Assembly: GCA_030430345.1 (NCBI GenBank)
Contig: JAUIFT010000040.1
Coordinates: 1-10,698 of the forward strand
DNA: 10,698 bases
Origin: Calditrichia bacterium
GTDB taxonomy: Bacteria; Calditrichota; Calditrichia; RBG-13-44-9; J042
Direction of reading: 5' to 3'
In this document: in pieces, positions 1 to 5,249 of the stretch
Position numbering within the stretch: the stretch's first letter is position 1
Layout: each line of letters begins with the position of its first letter
Program-made: the position numbers and the translations under genes
The notes under the pieces: model-generated
The model's input: the letters and a program-made list of their open reading frames with translations, nothing else
The model's database searches: none
What the model was told of the DNA's origin: nothing

Positions 1-457
1 GCAGGTCGCCGGCATCGATATAGCCGTGCAAATCGAAAATACGGGCATCAAGCACGGAAACGGATTGCGGTAAATCTTTATGGATTTCCAGTTGGGATTC
101 AATCGATTCCGTCTCTACCACCGGGATAGAAATCACCCGTTCCTGCATATTAATATTATTGGTGGATAACACTTCTTCGATCATCAGGTAGAGGGTGTCG
201 TAAGCAACATGCTGAAACATGACCATCATTGCCGGTTCCGGGCGAATGACACGCATGCTAAAACGACCGGCAGCGTTGGAAACGGTACCGATACCCAAAT
301 CTTTGATATAAATGTTTACATTGGGGATTTCGCGGTGGGTGTTGGCATCACGAACTTTGCCATTGATGACAAGTTCCTGAGCGGAAATGGAAAAAGCGAT
401 GGACAACAGGACCGTTATCCATACAAGTCTTAAGCATCTGATGCTGCTAGCGCTCAT
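1..457 (-). CDS. TonB-dependent outer-membrane receptor, N-terminal part (runs off the window)
   Basis: Translating the minus strand from the ATG at 455-457 gives 152 open residues that run off the left edge, so only the N-terminus is present. Residues 1-26 form a signal peptide (basic start, hydrophobic core, SISA|QE cleavage site). Residues 28 to about 110 resemble a carboxypeptidase-regulatory-like beta-sandwich (VINGKVRDA, then IPNVNIYI, GTVSNAAGRFSM). From about 123 the stretch with IHKDLPQSVSVLDAR and GYIDAGDL resembles the start of a TonB plug domain. This architecture is usual for energised outer-membrane importers of siderophores, glycans or other ligands; the substrate cannot be read from this part. 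GGGA and AGGA lie just upstream of the ATG as a modest ribosome site. Its upstream region holds the inverted repeat at 504-543. Family is fairly secure, substrate unknown. Confidence 0.85.
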   Translation of the reverse strand, partial: MSASSIRCLRLVWITVLLSIAFSISAQELVINGKVRDANTHREIPNVNIYIKDLGIGTVSNAAGRFSMRVIRPEPAMMVMFQHVAYDTLYLMIEEVLSTNNINMQERVISIPVVETESIESQLEIHKDLPQSVSVLDARIFDLHGYIDAGDL

Positions 458-503
458 TTTCCCACATCCTTTTCTCTGCATCTTCTCAACAATCAAATAT
501 AGT

Positions 504-543
504 TTTCAATTAAAAACGACCTAATATGTTGTTTTAATTGAAA
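504..543. repeat. AT-rich inverted repeat upstream of the TonB receptor
   Basis: The arms at 504-515 (TTTCAATTAAAA) and 532-543 (TTTTAATTGAAA) are perfect complements over 12 bp. The pairing can continue inward (CGAC 517-520 with GTTG 528-531, one bulged A), leaving a 7-nt loop. It lies 46-86 nt upstream of the receptor start codon. There is no GC-rich stem with a U tract, so it is not a standard terminator; an operator or a folded leader is more likely. Function is inferred only. Confidence 0.6.
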
Positions 544-552
544 CTTGATCAA
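523..552 (-). promoter_or_regulatory. Possible promoter of the TonB receptor
   Basis: On the minus strand TTGATC (547-552) and CATATT (523-528) are separated by 18 nt, each matching four of six sigma-70 consensus bases. The right arm of the inverted repeat falls in the spacer and the left arm just downstream of the -10, the geometry expected for a repressor site. The region is very AT-rich, so chance matches are likely; TATATTTG nearer the gene is another candidate. Confidence 0.3.
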
Positions 553-728
553 ATTAAGAAACAAAAACGATACCAAATCATTTTGTCCAAATTGATAAGG
601 CTATAAAAAACAGATAGTTGATTTTTTAAAAAAAGTTGTGAGCGAATCGACAGGTATCTCATTTTTCCTAAAAAAAGGAAAAAAATTTCCCACTAGGGTC
701 ATAATTTACAAACAATTGGGGGAAAAAT

Positions 729-825
729 TGGCGGAGGTGCGTGGGAGTCGAACCCACCCGCCCCGGTTTGCCGGGACACACGCGGCTTTGAAGGCCGGGG
801 GAGACACCGGTCCCCATCCACCTCC
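729..825 (-). tRNA. selC: tRNA-Sec (selenocysteine, UCA anticodon)
   Basis: The minus strand folds into a 97-nt selenocysteine tRNA. Numbering from the 5' end: acceptor 1-7 (GGAGGTG) pairs with 87-93; a long 6-bp D stem (11-16 with 21-26, one G-U pair) closes a 4-nt CGGT loop, a hallmark of bacterial tRNA-Sec. The anticodon loop is CTTCAAA with UCA at 35-37; the variable arm is a 7-bp hairpin (49-55 with 60-66, loop CAAA); the T stem 69-73/81-85 encloses TTCGACT. A discriminator G and a genomically encoded CCA (729-731) finish it. Oddities are a G-G opposition where the eighth acceptor pair of bacterial tRNA-Sec should be, and a C-C opposition at the top of the anticodon stem. It decodes UGA with SelB and a SECIS element. 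No sel genes are in the window. Confidence 0.96.
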
Positions 826-843
826 ATCCAAGAAGAACCGATA

Positions 844-871
844 AATATAATTCCCGTAATCAATAAAAGAA
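844..871 (-). promoter_or_regulatory. Possible selC promoter
   Basis: The terminator at 885-926 isolates selC from the isomerase gene, so it should have its own promoter within the 60 bp between them. TATATT (844-849) matches five of six -10 bases and would start transcription roughly 10 nt before the mature tRNA. The -35 partner TTCTTT (866-871, 16-nt spacer) is weak. Confidence 0.35.
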
Positions 872-884
872 TATTAGCGATTAC

Positions 885-926
885 GAAAAACAACGGCGGA
901 TTTGAGTGTAAATTCAAATCCGCCGT
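885..926 (-). terminator. Intrinsic terminator of the isomerase gene
   Basis: A perfect 13-bp stem (arms 893-905 and 914-926, ACGGCGGATTTGA and its complement) with an 8-nt loop is followed on the minus strand by TGTTTTT. It begins 33 nt after the stop codon of the isomerase gene. The other side lacks a proper T run, so it works mainly on the minus strand. Confidence 0.9.
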
Positions 927-958
927 AATAAAATTATATCGAAAAGCGAACCGGCATA

Positions 959-2005
959 CTATGCATTTACTTCGCCTAACCGTTGCTTAAGCTGATCAAT
1001 ACTATCAATCTTAAACGGATCTTTTTCGTTCAGCATCGCCCAGTAATAGCTGGCCCAGTCGCCGGCACTGATCAGGGAGAAAATTTTTGCCAGGCGGGAT
1101 TCTCCTTCCGCATATACTTCGCCGAAAAGGATATTATTTTTCTTAAGGATTTTTTTGGTGATCTCAATACGCTGCCGGATTCGGTCGCCTTCGTCGGCAT
1201 CCCGTAAAAAGATCACCCGGAAATGTTTATTAACTTCGTGCAATCCTTCCCAGCCCATAATTTCATTATGATTCAATTCCGGAAGGACATTACTAAAGGC
1301 CATCGATTTAGCATTTTCGCTGAACTGATTCCGCCAGCGCACCGTGACGCCACCTAAATAAGGCACACCGGAGTAAATAACCGGTATCGCATGATAGATA
1401 CTTTGGGAAATATTATTCGCCATATTATGATGTCTAAAATTTTTCTCCGGGCTGTAGCGCTCTACCAGGTCGTTCAGTACAGTACTCGTTTCCTTGCGAT
1501 CCGCTGCTTTCGATGAAATCATCCCAATTTTCTCAAAGAAAATTAACAACGGAAAAAACAGGTATCCTAATGCCTGACGTGGCGGCAAACCGGGCTTAAT
1601 TGCAATGTGCGGAAAGTCGTGCATGCGACACTTGCTTTCCACTTCACCGCCAGAAGAAATCCCAATCACAGTTGCAGAACGATCGATCGCTTCCTGCATT
1701 GCGCTTAGAGTTTCCTCCGTATCTCCGGAATAACTAATTGCAATAAAAAGGGTTTTTTCGTTTACAAAAGCAGGTAGGTGATAGTTGCGGTTCAAGTAGG
1801 TTGGCACTTTTAATTCATCAGCAAGGTAGTCCAGTAACAATTCGCCGGAAATTGCTGACCCTCCCATTCCGGAAAGTACGATGTTGTGAATGTCAGCGGT
1901 TTTAACCTTAAACTTCTTTTTCTTCATTAACGTTTCACTGACACTCACTTGCTCCGGCAGTTCATTCAAATACGCAATGAAGTTGGATCGGTCATTGTCG
2001 AACAT
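959..2005 (-). CDS. Bifunctional phosphoglucose/phosphomannose isomerase (SIS-domain)
   Basis: A 348-residue cytoplasmic enzyme expected to interconvert glucose-6-P or mannose-6-P with fructose-6-P. It has two SIS folds. The first shows GMGGSAISGE (46-55), SYSGDTEET (91-99) and ISSGG (116-120), which bind the sugar phosphate; PGLPPRQALGYL starts at 138. The second carries SENAK with Glu230 and LNHNE with His246. Their 16-residue spacing matches the catalytic Glu/His pair known in archaeal PGI/PMI, and the C-terminal DPFKIDSIDQLK segment holds the candidate catalytic Lys (328 or 332). Start: the ATG at 2005 follows AGAGAGGG; a GTG 55 codons upstream also stays open, but that extension looks like leader sequence. 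It is a single-gene unit with its own promoter (2182-2210) and terminator (885-926). It may supply glycolysis or mannose-derived glycan synthesis. Confidence 0.9.
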   Translation of the reverse strand: MFDNDRSNFIAYLNELPEQVSVSETLMKKKKFKVKTADIHNIVLSGMGGSAISGELLLDYLADELKVPTYLNRNYHLPAFVNEKTLFIAISYSGDTEETLSAMQEAIDRSATVIGISSGGEVESKCRMHDFPHIAIKPGLPPRQALGYLFFPLLIFFEKIGMISSKAADRKETSTVLNDLVERYSPEKNFRHHNMANNISQSIYHAIPVIYSGVPYLGGVTVRWRNQFSENAKSMAFSNVLPELNHNEIMGWEGLHEVNKHFRVIFLRDADEGDRIRQRIEITKKILKKNNILFGEVYAEGESRLAKIFSLISAGDWASYYWAMLNEKDPFKIDSIDQLKQRLGEVNA

Positions 2006-2175
2006 AATCGCCCTCTCTCTCTTTGATAAGGTTGAATGTATAAAGGTGAGTTGTACGCCATCTGCACATCCTGGCGTAAAATATTGTCGGAATGAAAATA
2101 GTGTGTAATCTTGGATTGGTAGTATGCAACAACAGTTTACCTTTTTAGGTTCTGATAATAAATCCGTCACTTACC
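2006..2175 (-). promoter_or_regulatory. Long 5' leader of the isomerase mRNA with a hairpin
   Basis: If transcription starts about 7 nt after the -10 box at 2182-2187, the mRNA has a leader of about 170 nt. It contains a 7-bp hairpin (TACGCCA 2054-2060 with TGGCGTA 2072-2078, 11-nt loop) about 50 nt before the start codon, and a small ACCT/AGGT hairpin further upstream. No terminator-like hairpin with a U run or known riboswitch core was recognised. A leader this long suggests post-transcriptional control, but that is inference. Confidence 0.35.
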
Positions 2176-2181
2176 CTATTT

Positions 2182-2210
2182 ATAATACAACTTATTTGCT
2201 CCACTTTCAA
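2182..2210 (-). promoter_or_regulatory. Sigma-70-type promoter of the isomerase gene
   Basis: On the minus strand TTGAAA (2205-2210) and TATTAT (2182-2187) are separated by exactly 17 nt. The -35 matches four of six consensus bases and the -10 five of six, with ideal spacing. It is the best promoter match seen in the window and points into the isomerase gene. Confidence 0.65.
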
Positions 2211-2253
2211 TAGTTTTATTTGCGTTTTTAGCGGATTTGTATGAATTCCGCAA

Positions 2254-2281
2254 CCCAAATAAGCCGCTTGTTATATTTGGG
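2254..2281. repeat. Inverted repeat in the divergent spacer
   Basis: CCCAAATA (2254-2261) and TATTTGGG (2274-2281) are perfect 8-bp complements around a 12-nt centre that itself contains AAG/CTT complementarity. No T run follows on either side, so it is not a terminator. It sits between the two divergent promoters and could be a protein-binding site. Confidence 0.4.
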
Positions 2282-2333
2282 ATTAGCATCGCTCCTTTCC
2301 TGGACAAAAAATCCAAATTTTAACCATATCCGG

Positions 2334-2398
2334 TAATGCATTATTGAGAATCGGTCCGAAATTTTTTCCGGGAATAATTTGTCAAAAATAATGCATCG
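2334..2398. repeat. Paired TAATGCAT sites upstream of the helicase gene
   Basis: The left site 2334-2343 (TAATGCATTA) is a perfect 10-bp palindrome. The right site 2389-2398 (TAATGCATCG) matches it at 8 of 10 positions, 55 bp downstream. Read as a long dyad, ATGCATTATT (2336-2345) and AATAATGCAT (2387-2396) are perfect inverted copies. The right copy lies between the -35 and -10 of the candidate helicase promoter, so an operator pair or a cruciform is plausible. Confidence 0.45.
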
Positions 2399-2408
2399 AA
2401 AAGATTAT
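2379..2408 (+). promoter_or_regulatory. Possible helicase promoter
   Basis: TTGTCA (2379-2384, five of six -35 bases) and GATTAT (2403-2408, four of six -10 bases) are 18 nt apart, giving a leader of about 80 nt before the TTG start codon. It overlaps the right TAATGCAT copy. It is moderate by sequence alone in an AT-rich region. Confidence 0.4.
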
Positions 2409-2492
2409 TTTTTTGTATACCTAAAGCCAGAAAACAGTTTACATTGCTAAATATTCATCAAACAAAGATCCTCAACCAACAGGCCGCGCCAT

Positions 2493-5135
2493 TTGAAGTT
2501 AACCGATGAACAACAGGCAATTGTCAATCACACCACTGGTCCCGGATTGGTTTTTGCCGTTGCCGGTTCCGGTAAAACTACCAGCATGGTGCACCGGGTC
2601 AAACGCCTCCTTGATAAAGGCATCATAGCGCCGGATAAAATCCTGACAACCTCCTTCAACAACTCAGCGGTTCAGGATATAATCCTTCAGTTAACAAATG
2701 CCGGGGTTGAGAAAGGCGTGCACTGCCGCACGTTGCACGCCATTGGCTTCGCCATTATTCGCAACGCGGTGCAGCGGCGTTATTTATCGCGAGAATGGCT
2801 GCAAAGAAATAACCGGGATGCCGAGGGGATCAGCCGGGGGTTAATTTCGAAAACACTGGTGCAGCTGGCAATGGAACAAGGCTGCGATGTTAATGAACTG
2901 AATGTCGACCGGGAAGACTTGAAAAATCAAATTTCCGTCTGGAAAGGGAATTTGATTTACGCCGATCTGGCAGCAGCAAACCTGCCCGAAAACGCAACCG
3001 ATTTTACCGAGCAGGCAGTGCACAAACATGCCCAGTATGTGCTTGCTTATCGCAAATATGAACAATTTCGCCGCCAACAAAAACTGATCACCTTCGACGA
3101 CATGCTGATGACCGGCTGGGAGCTGCTACTGCGCCACCCGGATATATTGCAGAGCTTCCAAAACGCTTATCAAATGGTAATGGTGGATGAATTTCAGGAC
3201 GTCAATTTTGCGCAGTACCAGCTGATGGACCTGATCACCCAACCACATCGCAATTACATGGCCATCGGCGATGACGATCAGTGCATTTACGAATGGCGTG
3301 GCGCGAACCCGCGCTTTATTCTCGATTTTGAGAAAGTCTACAACGCGCAGGTTTACAAGATCAGCGACAATTTTCGTTCGACGGCCCAGCAGATCGTGCT
3401 TGCCAACCAGGTCATCACCCGCAATGAGAACCGCTTCCCGAAGCAGCTCAGCTTGACGCGGGGATTTGGCGGCGCAACCAATCTCCACAAAGTAAAAGAT
3501 GATGCCGCAACAGCCACAGCTATCGTAAAGGAGATTCGCCGTCTGTACAAGCAGAAGAAATCCCCTGCCGATATGGCGATACTGATTCGCCTCTACTCCC
3601 AAACGGCCTACCTGGAGACGGAACTGATCGCCGCCCGAATTCCTTATCAGATTGTCGGCAGCAGCCCCTTTTATGCCCGGGACGAGCTGATTCCGCTCTT
3701 TCAATACCTCTCCATTGCCGCTTTCGAAGCGGAGATTCGCCGCAGCGGTTTTCCCGATGATGATGGGCGGGCAGAAAAATATTTTGCCATGTTCCGGAAT
3801 ATCATTAATCAACCGCGCCGTTATCTCAGCAAGAGTTTTCTCGATAACGTTGTTGCCAAATCCCGCCGTCGAAAGGCCTCCCTGCTGGAAACCGTTCTGC
3901 TACAAAAAAAACAGCTGAAACCCGGCTCCGCCAAAAATGCACAAGCCTTCGTACAACTGATTAACGAACTGATTCTTAAACTGAAGAAGCCTGCTCATAA
4001 GGTTTTGACCTGGCTGATCGGGGAAATTGAATATGCAGAACATCTTATCAATATTAGCGGGATGCAGGAATTGGGGGTTTCCCGGGTACAAAATGTTGAT
4101 GCCCTGATTGACATGTCCCGCAAACGAGGTAAGTGCGAAGAATTTCTCACCTATATCCGGGAAATCTCCCTCAACGATCTGGCCAAGAAAAGCGACCTAA
4201 CCCCTTTAAAAATAATGACCATTTACCGGGCGAAAGGGCTGGAATGGGAGACGGTTTTTCTCCCCGGCTGTAATAAGGGACTGATCCCCTGCCTGATGGA
4301 TGAGAAAGATGAAGCTGCTGCTAAAGCATTGGAAGCGGAAAGGCGCCTCTTTTACGTCGCCATTACCCGGGCAAAAAAACACCTGCACCTCTACACCAGC
4401 GAGGACCGGGCACTCTCTCCCTTCCTGGCGGAAATTGATGCGGCAACTGTCCTGAGTGACCTCGAAAAACTACAAAAGGCGTTTCAGAACCAGCGGTCAT
4501 TTTATAAAACCGCCGATGTTATTCATCTCTGCCAGTTAGTGGACCGCTTTAATCTGGGACGTTTTTTAATCCACTGGAAACGCCATACGCCGGATTTTCG
4601 TGACTACATTCAGGTATTGCTGGATGGCTTCGCGAAAGAACTGACCCGCGCAGACGCCGCACAGGAGAAGTATCTGGATGCACTCAAGCAATACCGCATT
4701 GCTCAAAAACAGTATGAAGCTAAATCCGATCAGCTAAAAGCAGCATTAATGGAAAATGAACTTATCGTCCGTAAATTTAAGAGTGCCTTGCACACTGCCG
4801 GCCCCGGGGAAGAAATACGCTTCGAACGTTTCGAAGATGGCGATGTAATGGTGCTTTCCCGACGCGGTGTTATCGGCGTTCTGGAGCTAAAAAAAATGAA
4901 GGGGTTTGACAGCGATCTCATTCTTTGGGAAGACAGCCGGGCAACGCTAGCAGCCCCTCTCTCTTCCGGCAACCTCTACGCCGCCGAACTAAAAATGCTA
5001 GCCCTCAACCCGGAGCACCCGGAAATGCTGAGGGGAGAACCCCTGCCGCCAGAAAAACCTCCGAAAAAATATCAGGATTTATTATCCCCGGAGTTTCGCC
5101 GCGGCCTCGCAACACTGCAAAAAATCACTCACTAA
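2493..5135 (+). CDS. UvrD/Rep-type SF1A DNA helicase with an unusual C-terminal tail
   Basis: An 880-residue ATP-dependent 3'-5' helicase by family, probably acting in DNA repair or replication restart. All SF1A motifs are visible: Q motif LTDEQQAIV (3-11), Walker A AVAGSGKTT (22-30), motif Ia TTSFNNSA (52-59), Walker B VDEFQD (231-236), motif III IGDDDQCIYEWRGA (258-271), motif IV DNFRST (292-297), motif V YRAKGLEWETVFLPG (578-592) and motif VI RRLFYVAITRAKK (617-629). The start is TTG: an in-frame stop lies at 2448-2450, the Q motif begins at residue 3 and AGG sits 9 nt upstream. After motif VI come about 245 residues unlike the short tail of UvrD/PcrA: a helical part, a charged coiled-coil-like stretch (about 715-765), a compact beta-rich segment (776-800) and a proline-rich end (847-857). 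There is no nuclease motif, so it is not AddA/RecB. It is not necessarily the orthologue of UvrD itself. Transcribed alone. Confidence 0.92.
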   Translation: MKLTDEQQAIVNHTTGPGLVFAVAGSGKTTSMVHRVKRLLDKGIIAPDKILTTSFNNSAVQDIILQLTNAGVEKGVHCRTLHAIGFAIIRNAVQRRYLSREWLQRNNRDAEGISRGLISKTLVQLAMEQGCDVNELNVDREDLKNQISVWKGNLIYADLAAANLPENATDFTEQAVHKHAQYVLAYRKYEQFRRQQKLITFDDMLMTGWELLLRHPDILQSFQNAYQMVMVDEFQDVNFAQYQLMDLITQPHRNYMAIGDDDQCIYEWRGANPRFILDFEKVYNAQVYKISDNFRSTAQQIVLANQVITRNENRFPKQLSLTRGFGGATNLHKVKDDAATATAIVKEIRRLYKQKKSPADMAILIRLYSQTAYLETELIAARIPYQIVGSSPFYARDELIPLFQYLSIAAFEAEIRRSGFPDDDGRAEKYFAMFRNIINQPRRYLSKSFLDNVVAKSRRRKASLLETVLLQKKQLKPGSAKNAQAFVQLINELILKLKKPAHKVLTWLIGEIEYAEHLINISGMQELGVSRVQNVDALIDMSRKRGKCEEFLTYIREISLNDLAKKSDLTPLKIMTIYRAKGLEWETVFLPGCNKGLIPCLMDEKDEAAAKALEAERRLFYVAITRAKKHLHLYTSEDRALSPFLAEIDAATVLSDLEKLQKAFQNQRSFYKTADVIHLCQLVDRFNLGRFLIHWKRHTPDFRDYIQVLLDGFAKELTRADAAQEKYLDALKQYRIAQKQYEAKSDQLKAALMENELIVRKFKSALHTAGPGEEIRFERFEDGDVMVLSRRGVIGVLELKKMKGFDSDLILWEDSRATLAAPLSSGNLYAAELKMLALNPEHPEMLRGEPLPPEKPPKKYQDLLSPEFRRGLATLQKITH

Positions 5136-5149
5136 CTTTTAAAAAGTTA
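5133..5149. repeat. Palindrome at the helicase stop codon
   Basis: TAACTTTT (5133-5140) and AAAAGTTA (5142-5149) form a perfect 8-bp palindrome around one A, starting with the helicase TAA stop codon. It is all A/T except one pair per arm and has no strong stem or T run, so it is at best a weak terminator. Confidence 0.4.
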
Positions 5150-5162
5150 ACGAAATTCTTTC

Positions 5163-5192
5163 TAGATCCGTGTCCATCTGTGCAAATCAGTG
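5163..5192. repeat. Three 10-bp tandem units, CACNGATNNN
   Basis: On the minus strand three consecutive decamers read CACTGATTTG, CACAGATGGA and CACGGATCTA, sharing CACNGAT at an exact 10-bp period. They lie in the 114-bp gap between two convergent genes. The string resembles the CACAGAT-type interspersed repeats I recall from intergenic regions of many bacteria, where paired inverted copies occur; only one orientation is present here, so it may be a remnant. No ORF is associated. Confidence 0.6.
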
Positions 5193-5249
5193 GCCGAATA
5201 AAAAACCTGCGCGGAAACACAGAATTGCCTTTGCTATCTATAATATTCG

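Larger units (their letters stand above)
2006..2492. other. Divergent intergenic region, 487 bp, no gene seen
   Basis: This gap separates the isomerase and helicase genes. It holds the isomerase leader and promoter (2006-2210), an inverted repeat CCCAAATA/TATTTGGG at 2254-2261 and 2274-2281, the paired TAATGCAT sites at 2334-2398 and a possible helicase promoter at 2379-2408. No ORF with a convincing start and ribosome site was found on either strand, and no RNA family was recognised. Confidence 0.6.

Noticed and set aside
662..690. TTTTTCC/GGAAAAA hairpin as the selC terminator
   Set aside because: The stem is A/T-dominated, several alternative pairings exist in the A-rich tract, and it lies about 40 nt beyond the tRNA end; a T5 run directly follows CCA, so the real end cannot be chosen.
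729..825. selC as the attachment site of a genomic island
   Set aside because: selC is a known integration hotspot, but there is no integrase, no second copy of the tRNA 3' end and no mobile gene nearby in the window.
2006..2170. N-terminal extension of the isomerase to a GTG at 2170 (55 extra residues)
   Set aside because: The extension is Cys-rich and unlike any SIS-domain N-terminus, the ATG at 2005 has a purine-rich ribosome site, and the extension coincides with the predicted mRNA leader.
3126..3812. A 228-codon open frame on the minus strand inside the helicase gene
   Set aside because: It is antisense to helicase motifs II-IV, has no recognisable domain and reflects codon usage of the real gene.
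2493..5135. The helicase as an AddA/RecB-type nuclease-helicase or a phage-defence helicase
   Set aside because: No PD-(D/E)XK motif is seen in the tail, and there is no partner nuclease or defence gene next to it.
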